Positions 34,691 to 43,316 of a stretch of 64,000 bases of DNA are shown here, one piece after another (position 1 is the first letter of the stretch; every line of letters starts with the position of its first letter). Location: contig DASUGU010000147.1 in NCBI GenBank assembly GCA_036273855.1, positions 1-64,000 of the forward strand, given 5' to 3'. A program made the translations under genes and the position numbers. The notes under the pieces were generated by a model. That model ran no database searches. It had not been told where the DNA came from and worked only from the letters and a program-made list of their open reading frames with translations. Source of the DNA: DATEPR01 sp036273855 (GTDB lineage: Bacteria; Actinomycetota; Actinomycetes; Mycobacteriales; Pseudonocardiaceae).

Positions 34691-37179
34691 CGACCGTTCG
34701 CCAGTCTGTGGTCGCGCATGTCGAGACGTGGCGACCGTACACCGCCTGCTACGTCGGGCTGGTCGGATTGGCCGGCGCCGCCATCGCCGTGCCGGCCGCC
34801 GACCCGGTGCGGCTGTTCGCCGCCTGGGGTGTGCCGACGCTGGGCTGGTTGGGCGGCCTGTACGGCGGGGACTACTTCGACCGCGAGTTGGACGCGAAAG
34901 CCAAGCCACACCGACCGATTCCGTCCGGACGGATGCGAGCCGGCACCGCGCTGGGCATGCTGATCGGCTGCACCACGGCCGGTGGGGCACTCGGGCTGCT
35001 GGTCAACTGGCGGACCGCGCTGCTGGTGCTGGCCGCGCTGGTGACCGGCATCGCCTACAGCGCGATCTTCAAGGCCCGGGGCGTCACCGGCAACGTGGTG
35101 CGCGGGTTGATCACGGTGTGCGCGTTCCTGTTCGGCACCATGTGCGTGCTGGACTGGCCACCGCCGGGGCTGTTGCTGTTGGCCGCTGTGTTCCTGTTCC
35201 ACGACACCGGATCCAATCTCGTCGGCGCGCTGCGGGACATGGACGGCGACCGCGACGGCGGTTACGACACCCTGCCGGTGCGGCGCGGCACCGACTACTC
35301 GGTCAGGGTGGTGACCGCCTGCTTCGCGTTGTCCTACGCCTGCGCGATCGGCGGCGCCGTGCTCGCCGGCCGTTCGTTCGGCATCGTCAGCGTCACCGGA
35401 GTCGTGATCGCGGCCGTGCTGTGCGGACGGTCGGTCGCCCTGCTCGGTGAACGCCCGCTGACCAGGCTCATCGCCCTGCATGCGCATGAAGTTCTGGTGC
35501 TGGAGCGGGTGTTGCTCGCCGGTGCCCTGCTCTGCCTCGGCATCGGCTGGATCGGTGTCCCGATCACCGTGGCAGCGCTGGTGGCCGCCGGCGTGTCGCA
35601 GCGGGCGATGCGGCGCAGGCACGAACTCGGCCAGCAACCCTCGACCGTGGACTCGGCCACGGTGCTGGACTATGTGCGATCCCGGCTGGCCGAACTGGAC
35701 ACACCCGGGCATTCCTTCGCCGGGCTGGCCAACTGGCACCGGGTGATCGAGATTCGGCTGCGCGAACCCGATCTGGTCGTGTCGCTGGTGACCGGTGACG
35801 GGAAGGTACGCGAACCGGGTGCCGACGATGCGCCGGACCTGCCGAAGATCGTGATCAGCACCACCGGCGCGGTGTTCGCGGACATCTTCCTGCACGGCAC
35901 CAGCAACCCGCGCCGCGCGTACCTGGCGCGCACGCTGTCCGTCGAGTCGTCGGCACGGGACATGATGCAGCTCAACCAGCTGTTCAACGCGTTCCGGGCG
36001 GGTTCGCCGGGCAGCTGGACGGTGGGTCGGACGCGGGTCGAGCCGGTCGCGGTCGGCGAGTTGCCCGAGCGCGTGGTGATCAGCGACACGACGTTGCGCG
36101 ACGGTGAGCAGATGCCCGGCGTCGCGTTCTCGCCGAACGTCAAGGTCGACCTGGCCAGGCGGCTCGCCGGGCTGGGCGTTCCGCTGATCGAGGTGGGCTT
36201 CCCCGCCGTGTCGGCCGACGAGCGGACGGCGATCAGGACGATCGTGGAGGCCGACCTGGACGCAGCGATCCAGGTGATCGCGCGGCCCGTCGAATCGGAC
36301 GTGCGGGCCGCGATCGACTGCGGCGCGCAGAGCGTCGCCGTGTTCATCGGGACGTCGCCAGGGCATCTCGAGCGCAAGCTGCGGCTGGACGTCGACGAGG
36401 CGCTGCGCCGGGTCGATCGGGCGGTGCGGCTGGTCAAGCAGGCCGGGCGCCAGGCAGTGTTCGCCGCCGAGGACGCCACTCGGACCGATCCGGCCGTGCT
36501 GTGTCGGTTCTACGCGGCAGCGGCCGACGCGGGCGCGGACGCCCTCGGGCTCGCCGACACCGCCGGTGTGGCGAACCCGTGGTCCCTGCGCCAGCTGGTG
36601 GCGGCGGTCGGCGAGCAGTGCCCGCTGCCGCTGGCCATGCACTGCCACAACGACCTCGGCCTCGCCACCGCGAACTCCATCGCCGGCCTGCTCGGCGGGG
36701 CGTCCGGGGTCCAGTGTTCCGTGCTGGGCATCGGGGAACGAGCCGGCAATGCGCCGCTGGAACAGGTGGTGCTCAGCCTGGAGACCAGCCACGGCTACTC
36801 CACCGGGCTGGACCTGCGGCAGCTCGAGCCGCTCGCCGCACACGTCGCCGGGCTGGTCGGCACCTCGCTGCCGCCGTTCATGCCGGTTGTCGGCGACCAC
36901 GCGTTCGTGCACGAGAGCGGGTTGCACGTGGATGGCATCACCCGAGACCCCAGCACCTACGAGCCGTACTCGCCCGACCTGGTCGGCCGGCAGCGGCGCA
37001 TCGTGCTCGGCAAGCACTCCGGCCGCTCCGCGGTGCTGGAAGTGGCCGAGCAGCACGGTGTCGCGTTGTCCGGCGAACAGGCCGACCGGGTGCTGGAGCA
37101 ACTGAAAACCGAAGGGTTCGACAACCTCGATATGGCAACGGTCATCAGTCAGTACGTCGGAAAGAAGGCGAGTACGTGA
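34681..37179 (+). CDS. UbiA prenyltransferase - SCP2 - homocitrate-synthase-like fusion
   Basis: ATG 34681 overlaps the end of the GGPP synthase gene. One uninterrupted frame of 832 residues carries three domains. Residues 1-315: a UbiA-type membrane prenyltransferase with 8-9 helices and Asp motifs 'GDYFDRELD' (D64, D67, D71) and 'RDMDGDRD' (D186, D190). Residues 321-440: an SCP2-like lipid-binding domain ('VISTTGAVFADIFLHG', 'SARDMMQLNQLFNAF'). Residues 462-832: a DRE-TIM lyase/synthase like NifV homocitrate synthase ('DTTLRDGEQMPG', 'MHCHNDLG', 'HESGLHVDG', 'LGKHSGRSAV'). UbiA enzymes attach prenyl chains to acceptors; the C-terminal domain would condense acetyl-CoA with a 2-oxo acid. No stop or frameshift separates the parts. 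I know of no described enzyme with this order. Confidence 0.9.
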   Translation: MRLATVRQSVVAHVETWRPYTACYVGLVGLAGAAIAVPAADPVRLFAAWGVPTLGWLGGLYGGDYFDRELDAKAKPHRPIPSGRMRAGTALGMLIGCTTAGGALGLLVNWRTALLVLAALVTGIAYSAIFKARGVTGNVVRGLITVCAFLFGTMCVLDWPPPGLLLLAAVFLFHDTGSNLVGALRDMDGDRDGGYDTLPVRRGTDYSVRVVTACFALSYACAIGGAVLAGRSFGIVSVTGVVIAAVLCGRSVALLGERPLTRLIALHAHEVLVLERVLLAGALLCLGIGWIGVPITVAALVAAGVSQRAMRRRHELGQQPSTVDSATVLDYVRSRLAELDTPGHSFAGLANWHRVIEIRLREPDLVVSLVTGDGKVREPGADDAPDLPKIVISTTGAVFADIFLHGTSNPRRAYLARTLSVESSARDMMQLNQLFNAFRAGSPGSWTVGRTRVEPVAVGELPERVVISDTTLRDGEQMPGVAFSPNVKVDLARRLAGLGVPLIEVGFPAVSADERTAIRTIVEADLDAAIQVIARPVESDVRAAIDCGAQSVAVFIGTSPGHLERKLRLDVDEALRRVDRAVRLVKQAGRQAVFAAEDATRTDPAVLCRFYAAAADAGADALGLADTAGVANPWSLRQLVAAVGEQCPLPLAMHCHNDLGLATANSIAGLLGGASGVQCSVLGIGERAGNAPLEQVVLSLETSHGYSTGLDLRQLEPLAAHVAGLVGTSLPPFMPVVGDHAFVHESGLHVDGITRDPSTYEPYSPDLVGRQRRIVLGKHSGRSAVLEVAEQHGVALSGEQADRVLEQLKTEGFDNLDMATVISQYVGKKAST

Positions 37180-38327
37180 CCACACCGCACGCGATGAGCG
37201 ACCTCGCCGTCGGTAACAACTCATGGATGGTCGACCTCATCGATCAGGCAGCAGCGGGGAAGGCACACTCGCCGACCTTCGCTTCCTGGCTGATCACCAG
37301 GGCCTGTCAGCTGAAGTGCTACTACTGCTTCGCGGACGCCCACAAGAAGGACCCCGATGAGCTGACCACCGGCGAAGCCATGGACGTCATCGAGAAGCTG
37401 GCCGACGCCGGGGTGTTCTACCTCAGCTACATCGGCGGCGAGCCGTTGATGCGCAAGGACATCTACCAGCTCATCGACTACTCGACCGATCTCGGCATCT
37501 ACACCGGAATCCACACCAACGGCATGCTGGTCAAGGAAGGCGTGGTGCCGAGGCTGCGCGACGTCGGCTGCCAGATCCTCGGCGTCAGCATCGACAGCCA
37601 CGACCCGCTGATCCACGACAAGGTGCGCGGTGTGTCCGGCTCGCTGGTCGGCGCGAAACGCGCGGTCATCGAGAGTGTCAAGGCCGGGATGCGGTGCAGC
37701 ATCCGGATCGTGGTCACCCCGGACAGCCTGCCCGCGCTGCCGTCGCTGTTCCACTGGGCGCGGGACGTCGGTGTCGACGAGCTGATCATCATCCCGATCT
37801 TCATGGTCGGCCGTGCCGCGGGCAGCCCGAACGACCGGCGGATGGACATCGAGGGCAAGGAGATGTTCTGGCGCGGCCTGGAGATCCTGCGCGAGATCGG
37901 CGCTCCGCTCGGTGTTCACGTGCCGGAGGAGAAGGTGGCCTGCTGCGTCGGCATCGAGCTGAACCCGTCGACCGACACGTTCCACGCCGGCCACGCGATC
38001 GGCTTCGAGCGCAGCACCGGCTGCCGGGTGGGCAAGTTCATCATCAACATCCACCCCAACGGTGACGTGCACTCCTGTCCGTTCGTGCACTCCAGGATCG
38101 GCAGCCTGCGCGACCAGAGCGTCGAGGAGATCTGGGGTCACCCGCTGCTGGAGCAGGCGCGGCGCGAGGACATGGGCTGCCTCGCCCGGTCGATCATCCA
38201 CAAGGGACGGCCGGATGTCGCCGACCCGACCTACCTGCGCGGCACCGAGGAACTGCTCGCCGAACTCGGCCCGGACACCGGTCCGGCCCCGATCATGATT
38301 CCGTTGACCGAAGCGAGCGCGAAATGA
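37176..38327 (+). CDS. Radical SAM protein with SPASM-like C-terminus
   Basis: GTG 37176 overlaps the fusion gene stop (GTGA); ATG 37194 is an alternative start. 383 residues with the radical SAM cluster 'CQLKCYYC' (C44, C48, C51), 'SYIGGEPLMRKD' and 'GVSIDSHDPLIHDKVRG'. The C-terminal part has further Cys ('EEKVACCVGIE', 'GCRVGKFIINIHPNGDVHSCPFVH', 'DMGCLARS') as in SPASM/twitch auxiliary-cluster proteins. It generates a 5'-deoxyadenosyl radical; the substrate is unknown. No RiPP precursor gene is obvious, and the operon partners are prenyl-related. It may therefore act on the terpenoid, as the hopanoid enzyme HpnH does, but this is inference. Confidence 0.9.
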   Translation: MTTPHAMSDLAVGNNSWMVDLIDQAAAGKAHSPTFASWLITRACQLKCYYCFADAHKKDPDELTTGEAMDVIEKLADAGVFYLSYIGGEPLMRKDIYQLIDYSTDLGIYTGIHTNGMLVKEGVVPRLRDVGCQILGVSIDSHDPLIHDKVRGVSGSLVGAKRAVIESVKAGMRCSIRIVVTPDSLPALPSLFHWARDVGVDELIIIPIFMVGRAAGSPNDRRMDIEGKEMFWRGLEILREIGAPLGVHVPEEKVACCVGIELNPSTDTFHAGHAIGFERSTGCRVGKFIINIHPNGDVHSCPFVHSRIGSLRDQSVEEIWGHPLLEQARREDMGCLARSIIHKGRPDVADPTYLRGTEELLAELGPDTGPAPIMIPLTEASAK

Positions 38328-38785
38328 CCACGAACCAGACCCCGGAGCAGCAGATCGCCGACGGGAACGGCCTCGCCGGGATCGTCGAGACCCTCAAGGC
38401 GATGACCGCGGTCGGCGCACGCGATCGGCTGTGGATGCGGCGCAAGAAGAACATCACCATCCAGTACGAGTTTGTCGCCGACGACGCGGTGCACACCTAT
38501 CACAGCTGGGTGCACGACTCCGACTGGAAGTTCGGCGAGGGCGCCCTGGCCGACGACGACTGCGACGTCATCCTGCGCACCACGCCGCAGGTGCTCAACG
38601 AGGTGCTCACCGGGGTGACCGGCGGTCGGGAGGCCATGCTCAACGGCACGTTGAGCATGCGCAAGGCGCCGTCGCACCCGAAGCTGCTGCTGATGCGGGC
38701 GATCTTCAACCGCTACACCAAGGCGAGCGAACGCGGCGACCTCGTCGACCTGAACGCCGGCTCCGCTGGAGCGGGAGAAGGCTGA
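38324..38785 (+). CDS. SCP2-type sterol/lipid-binding protein
   Basis: 153 residues; ATG 38324 overlaps the radical SAM gene stop (ATGA). The fold is recognised from 'ITIQYEFVADDAVHTYHSWVHDSDWKFGEGALADDDCDVILRTTPQVLNEVLTGVTGGREAMLNGTLSMRK', the typical SCP2 run ending in 'xAxLxGxLxxxG'. SCP2 domains hold lipids or prenyl compounds in a hydrophobic tunnel. It is the second SCP2 unit of this operon, the other being inside the fusion protein, which suggests that hydrophobic intermediates are carried between enzymes. Confidence 0.85.
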   Translation: MTTNQTPEQQIADGNGLAGIVETLKAMTAVGARDRLWMRRKKNITIQYEFVADDAVHTYHSWVHDSDWKFGEGALADDDCDVILRTTPQVLNEVLTGVTGGREAMLNGTLSMRKAPSHPKLLLMRAIFNRYTKASERGDLVDLNAGSAGAGEG

Positions 38786-40491
38786 TGACCGGTTCCGCGA
38801 GCGACCGACTGGACCAGGCCATCGATGCCGCGGTCGCCGGGCTGACCGCGATCAGGCGCGCGGACGGTTCCTGGCCCGGTCGGCTCTCGCCGGCCGCGAC
38901 CGCGACGGGTGCCGCGGTGATCGCGTTGCGGTTGGCCGACCCGGTCGGGTCGACGGACCTGGTGGACGCCGCGGTCGACTGGCTGCGGCGCAGTCAGGAC
39001 CCGTCCGGCGGCTGGGGCGAGGACGTCGGCGAGCCGGCGACGCTCAACGCGACCTCGATCGCGGTCGCCGCACTCGCGTTCGCCGCGCCGGATCGCGCGG
39101 CGCGGGAGATCGAGCTCGGCCAGCGGAAGCTGGCCGAGCTGGGCGGCAGGGAAGCGCTCGGCGACCGGGCGCGGTGTTCGCTGAGCGCGGTCTGCCTGCG
39201 GTTCATGGCGGTCGCCGGCCTGCACGACGAGAACGCGCTGTCCAGGGTGCCGTTGGAGTTGGCACTGCTGCCCAGGAAGCTGCGCAGCAAGCTGTCCTTC
39301 ACCGTCCCCGGCATGATGGCCTGGGGTGTGATGGATCGGCACCGGCGACCGGCCCGCGGGCTGACCGGCCTGCTGCGCAGGCTCGGCGAACCGAGGGCGA
39401 TGGCCTATCTCGACGAGCTCGTGGCGTTCGAGGGGCCGAACGGCGGGTTCGAGGAGTCGCCGCTGATGTCCTCCTGTGTCGCGTTCGGCCTGCACCGCGC
39501 CGGTGTCCGCGAGGACATCGTGCGGCACTGCCTGAACTACCTGCGCACGACGCAGAAGGCGGACGGTTCCTGGTCGGTCAACCGCGACCTGGAGATCCCG
39601 ATCACCGCGTACGTCGCGATCGGCGTGCAGGACGCCTGCGGTGATCCGCTCGCCGAGCAGACCGTCGCCTGGTTCCGCGAGCGGCAGCGGGAGGGCATGC
39701 CCATGGTGACCGGCTGCCCAGCCGGCGGCTGGGGCTGGGCGTATCCGTCCGGATGGCCGAACACCGGGGACGCCACCGCGACCATGCTCGCACTGGGCCG
39801 GTACGGGCTGCCACCGGACGACCCGGCGATCCAGGGTGGCGTCGGGTGGCTGACCGCGATGCAGAACAAGGACGGATCGTGGGGCTGCTTCAGCAAGGAT
39901 GCCAAGATCACCCTGGACGCGCCCTGCTCGGTGATGTCCGCGGACGCGGTGAGCACGCTGCACGATGTCGGCGGGCTGGCCGTCGATCATCCGGTGATCC
40001 AGCGGGCGGTGGCGTGGTTCGCCAAGTCGCAGCGGGCGGACGGCGCCCTGGCGTGTCGCTGGTACGTCGGGCTGACCGCGGGAACCGCGGGCACCCTGCG
40101 GGTATTGACCGAACTCGGCCTCGGCACGAGCCCGACCGCGACCCGGGCCCGAGACTGGCTGCTGGCCGCGCGCAACGACGACGGCGGCTGGGGTCCGGAC
40201 GCGGGCTCGCCGTCCTGTCCTGAGCTGACGGCGTGGGCGATGCTGGCGTTGCTCGCCGATCCGCACAGCGACGAGGACATCCTCGCGTCGGCGGCGGCGT
40301 ACCTGATGTCGGCACAGCGGGCCGAGGACGGGCTCTGGACGCCGGTCGTGTTCGGCATCTACTTCCTCGACGTGCTCTACGCGTCCGATCACCATGCCAA
40401 CGGGCACGCGCTGCAGGCGCTGGCCCGCTACCGCGATCGGTGCGGGGCACGCGTCGGTGCCGAACTCAGCGAACTGCCGGCGAGCCCCTGA
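38785..40491 (+). CDS. Squalene-hopene-cyclase-like terpene cyclase with altered DxDD motif
   Basis: ATG 38785 overlaps the previous stop by one base. 568 residues of the prenyltransferase/squalene-cyclase repeat superfamily with at least six QW-like motifs ('GSWPGRL', 'GGWGEDVG', 'GSWSVN', 'GGWGWAYPSGW', 'GSWGCF', 'GGWGPDAG'). The length is close to bacterial class II cyclases (600-630). In place of the protonating DxDDT motif the sequence reads N326-T-G-D-A-T, so the central acid is absent. The protein may cyclise by another acid, act on a different substrate, or only bind it. The surrounding genes (GGPP synthase, UbiA) support a meroterpenoid role. Confidence 0.85.
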   Translation: MTGSASDRLDQAIDAAVAGLTAIRRADGSWPGRLSPAATATGAAVIALRLADPVGSTDLVDAAVDWLRRSQDPSGGWGEDVGEPATLNATSIAVAALAFAAPDRAAREIELGQRKLAELGGREALGDRARCSLSAVCLRFMAVAGLHDENALSRVPLELALLPRKLRSKLSFTVPGMMAWGVMDRHRRPARGLTGLLRRLGEPRAMAYLDELVAFEGPNGGFEESPLMSSCVAFGLHRAGVREDIVRHCLNYLRTTQKADGSWSVNRDLEIPITAYVAIGVQDACGDPLAEQTVAWFRERQREGMPMVTGCPAGGWGWAYPSGWPNTGDATATMLALGRYGLPPDDPAIQGGVGWLTAMQNKDGSWGCFSKDAKITLDAPCSVMSADAVSTLHDVGGLAVDHPVIQRAVAWFAKSQRADGALACRWYVGLTAGTAGTLRVLTELGLGTSPTATRARDWLLAARNDDGGWGPDAGSPSCPELTAWAMLALLADPHSDEDILASAAAYLMSAQRAEDGLWTPVVFGIYFLDVLYASDHHANGHALQALARYRDRCGARVGAELSELPASP

Positions 40492-40513
40492 GCCGGGGTA
40501 GTAGGGGAGAGCA

Positions 40514-41527
40514 ATGCGGATCACCGATCTGTACGTGACCGGCGTCGGCGCGCACGTTCCCGACCGGGTGTCCACTCCGGACGCCGTCGCCCGCGGCTAC
40601 TACGACGCCGGGCGGGCGGCGCGGGACGGCATCGACGCGGTCGCCGTCGCCACCGACCTGTCCGCGCCGGAGATGGCCGCGCTGGCCGGCCAGGAGGCGG
40701 TGGCCATGGCCGGCGGGATCGATGCCGCCGACGTGCGCACCGTGTTCCACACCTACGTCGACTACTCGGGCGCCCGGTTCTGGGACGCCGCGCCCTACGT
40801 CGCCCTGCACACGGTGGGCGCGTCCGCCCGCGGCTACGACATCCGGCAGTCCTGCAACGGTTCGCTCGCCGCGATCGAGCTGGCCAGCCATCTGGTGCCG
40901 CGCGTCGGCGGCAGCGTGCTGGTGACGTCGGGGGAGCGGTTCGACACCGACGGCGTCAACCGCTGGCAGGCCGACCCGCAGTCGGTGTTCGGTGACGGGG
41001 CGGGTGCGGTGGTGCTGTCCGGCCGCGGTGGATTCGCCAAGGTGCTCTCGGCGGCGTCGGCGGCGGACAACCGGTTGGAGGGCGAGTCCCGTGGTGGCCG
41101 GTTCCACCCGAACATGGCAGCCCACCTGGATTTCGAGGCGCTGCGTGAGGACTACCTGCGCGAGCAGGTGCCCCTGCGCGAGCACTGGTTCGCGATGGAG
41201 CAGGTGCTGCGCGGCGCCCTCAAGGAGGCGCTCGCGGACGCGGACAGCACCATCGACGACATCGCCTATCTGGTGCCGATCAACCCGACCTACCCGATGC
41301 TGCTCGGCATGCTCGAACACCTGATCCCGCTGCCGGAAGCCAGGACCACCTGGGACATCGGCCGGATCACCGGCCATGTCGGCGGCGCCGACCACCTGAT
41401 CGGCCTGCACCACCTCGTGACGACCGGTAAGGCCGGGCCGGGCGACAAGATCCTGTTCGCCGGTGGCGGTACCGGTTTCACCGGCACGTACGTGATCATC
41501 GAGATGACCGGAGAGGCGCCGCGATGA
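40514..41527 (+). CDS. KAS III-like condensing or acyltransfer enzyme
   Basis: 337 residues from ATG 40514 after GTAGGGGAGAG. It has the FabH-type thiolase fold: 'DIRQSCNGSLAAIELA' with active Cys C114, 'VFGDGAGAVVLS', and a C-terminal 'GGGTGFTGTYVII'. The His of the usual 'PHQAN' motif is replaced ('VPINPT'), and the Asn of 'GNTSAA' reads His-Val ('GHVGGADHL'). So only the Cys of the Cys-His-Asn triad is obvious. KAS III-like enzymes with changed triads can transfer acyl groups to O or N. The next gene encodes an ACP and overlaps its stop by 4 bases. Confidence 0.85.
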   Translation: MRITDLYVTGVGAHVPDRVSTPDAVARGYYDAGRAARDGIDAVAVATDLSAPEMAALAGQEAVAMAGGIDAADVRTVFHTYVDYSGARFWDAAPYVALHTVGASARGYDIRQSCNGSLAAIELASHLVPRVGGSVLVTSGERFDTDGVNRWQADPQSVFGDGAGAVVLSGRGGFAKVLSAASAADNRLEGESRGGRFHPNMAAHLDFEALREDYLREQVPLREHWFAMEQVLRGALKEALADADSTIDDIAYLVPINPTYPMLLGMLEHLIPLPEARTTWDIGRITGHVGGADHLIGLHHLVTTGKAGPGDKILFAGGGTGFTGTYVIIEMTGEAPR

Positions 41528-41793
41528 CCGAGACGAACACCGTGGCGTGGGCGCCGTGGTTCGAGACGACGCTGCGCGCGCAACTCGCCCTGCTCGAGGG
41601 CGAGGCGCTCGACCCGGACCGGTTGCTGGTCGCGTGCGGGCTCACCTCGTTCGGCTGGATGGTCGTCGCTGACGACCTGCGGTGCTGGGTGACGCTGCCG
41701 GAGGAGTTGTTGCTGCCCAGTACGTTCCGCACCGCGCGATCGTTGTGGGCGGCAGTGTGCGACGCCCTGGCGGACGACGAGGAGACGCCGTGA
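41524..41793 (+). CDS. Divergent acyl carrier protein
   Basis: 89 residues in an ATGA/GTGA-coupled position between the KAS III-like and adenylation genes. It has the four-helix ACP layout with the carrier motif 'CGLTSFGWMVVADDL' (S42 as phosphopantetheine site) and 'LPEELLLPSTFRTARSLWAAV' as the last two helices. The Asp normally just before the Ser ('DSL') is Thr, so recognition by the usual phosphopantetheinyl transferase may be altered. It likely carries the amino acid loaded by the next gene product. Confidence 0.7.
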   Translation: MTETNTVAWAPWFETTLRAQLALLEGEALDPDRLLVACGLTSFGWMVVADDLRCWVTLPEELLLPSTFRTARSLWAAVCDALADDEETP

Positions 41794-43313
41794 CCGACGA
41801 GCGGCTTTCGCTGAGCGGATGGTTCGCTCGAGCTGTCGCGCGGAACCCGGACGGGACCGCGCTGGTCGCGCCGGGCGGGAGCCGGACGTTCCGCGAACTC
41901 GACGCGGTCGCCGGCGCGCTGGCCGCGACGATCCGGACCAGGCTCGGCCGCCGGCCGGCCAGGATAGCGGTGTTCGGTGAGCGCACGGCCGGCACGTTCG
42001 AGGCGTATCTGGCCGCGCTGTACACCGGCGCGACCGTGGTGCCGCTCAGCCCGGAGATGCCGGTCGAGCGGAACATCGCGATCGCCTCGGGCGCCGGCAT
42101 CGACGTGCTGCTCTACGCGACGACCGAACGAGCGACCAACGCCATCGAGGTCGGCGAGGCCGCGCTCGGCCTGCCCGGCGTGCTGGTGTTCGACACCGCC
42201 ACCGAACCATCCGACGGCTACCTGCGCGAACAGGGACTCGCCTCGACCGACGTCGCCTATCTGGTGTTCACCTCCGGCTCGTCCGGCCGGCCGAAGGGCG
42301 TGCCGATCAGCCACGGCAACATCGACGCCTACCTGCGGGCGGTCGCCGACCGGTTCCGGCCCAGCCCCGGCGACGTGTTCTCGCAGATCCACGAGCTGAC
42401 CTTCGACTACTCGGTGTTCGAGATGTGGGTGGCATGGAGCGGTGCGGCGTGCGTGTCGTCGGCACCGAGGGTGCAGGCGCTGAACACGGCCAGGATGGTC
42501 AACGATCGCGGCATCACCTTCCTGTCCGCCACGCCGAGCATGATCGAGGGCGTACTCAGCAGGGAACGGGTCACCGCCGGTTCCATGCCAGGCCTGCGGT
42601 ACGCGGTGTGCAGCGGCGAGCCACTGCGCGAACTGACCGTGCGCGCCTGGTCGGCCGCGGCGCCGAACGCGGTGGTGGACAACCTCTACGGCCCGACCGA
42701 ACTGACCGTGACCTGCACCGGCTACCGGTGGCGACCCGGCGTGCGCGGTGTCGAGGACATGGTGCCGATCGGCGTCATGCACCCCACCATGGACCACATC
42801 CTGCTCGACCCGTCCGGTGAACTGTCCGAACGGGACGGTCAGTTGTGCGTGCGCGGGCCGCAGATGTTCGCCGGCTACCTCGACCCACGCGACGACGCCG
42901 GCCGGTTCGTCGAGATCGACGGCCACCGCTGGTACTGCACCGGCGACCGGATCCGCATCGGTGACGACGGGCTGATGTACCACCGCGGCCGGATCGACGC
43001 GCAGGTGAAGGTGCGTGGCTACCGGGTCGAGCTGTCCGAGGTCGAAGCCGCGGTGCGCGGACTGGTCGCGGGTTCGGTGATGGCCGTCGACGTCACCGAC
43101 GGAGCGGACACCAGCCTGGTGGTGTTCGTCGCGACCCCGGCCGAGCTGGACGTACCCGGGTTGCTGGCGTCGCTGGCCGGCACGCTGCCGCCGTACATGG
43201 TGCCGGCGCGCGTGTTCACCGTGCCGGAACTGCCGACCAACAAGCACGACAAGGCCGACCGGGGCGAGTTGCGCCGCCGTGCCGAAGACCTGCTCGGCGC
43301 GGCTCGTCGCTGA
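41790..43313 (+). CDS. Stand-alone adenylation enzyme (AMP-binding)
   Basis: GTG 41790 overlaps the ACP stop. 507 residues with 'TSGSSGRPKGVPIS' (A3), 'DNLYGPTE' (A5), 'GQLCVRGPQMFAGYL', 'YCTGDR' (A7), 'HRGRIDAQVKVRGYRVEL' (A8) and a C-terminal Lys near 'PTNKHDKADR' (A10). The pocket residues read by eye are D-Y-F-S-V-S-L-V-T-K. The first Asp points to an amino-acid substrate; I know no matching code. It probably charges the neighbouring ACP. It is the last gene of the plus-strand operon and ends 3 bases before the convergent operon. Confidence 0.9.
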   Translation: MTDERLSLSGWFARAVARNPDGTALVAPGGSRTFRELDAVAGALAATIRTRLGRRPARIAVFGERTAGTFEAYLAALYTGATVVPLSPEMPVERNIAIASGAGIDVLLYATTERATNAIEVGEAALGLPGVLVFDTATEPSDGYLREQGLASTDVAYLVFTSGSSGRPKGVPISHGNIDAYLRAVADRFRPSPGDVFSQIHELTFDYSVFEMWVAWSGAACVSSAPRVQALNTARMVNDRGITFLSATPSMIEGVLSRERVTAGSMPGLRYAVCSGEPLRELTVRAWSAAAPNAVVDNLYGPTELTVTCTGYRWRPGVRGVEDMVPIGVMHPTMDHILLDPSGELSERDGQLCVRGPQMFAGYLDPRDDAGRFVEIDGHRWYCTGDRIRIGDDGLMYHRGRIDAQVKVRGYRVELSEVEAAVRGLVAGSVMAVDVTDGADTSLVVFVATPAELDVPGLLASLAGTLPPYMVPARVFTVPELPTNKHDKADRGELRRRAEDLLGAARR

Positions 43314-43316
43314 CGG

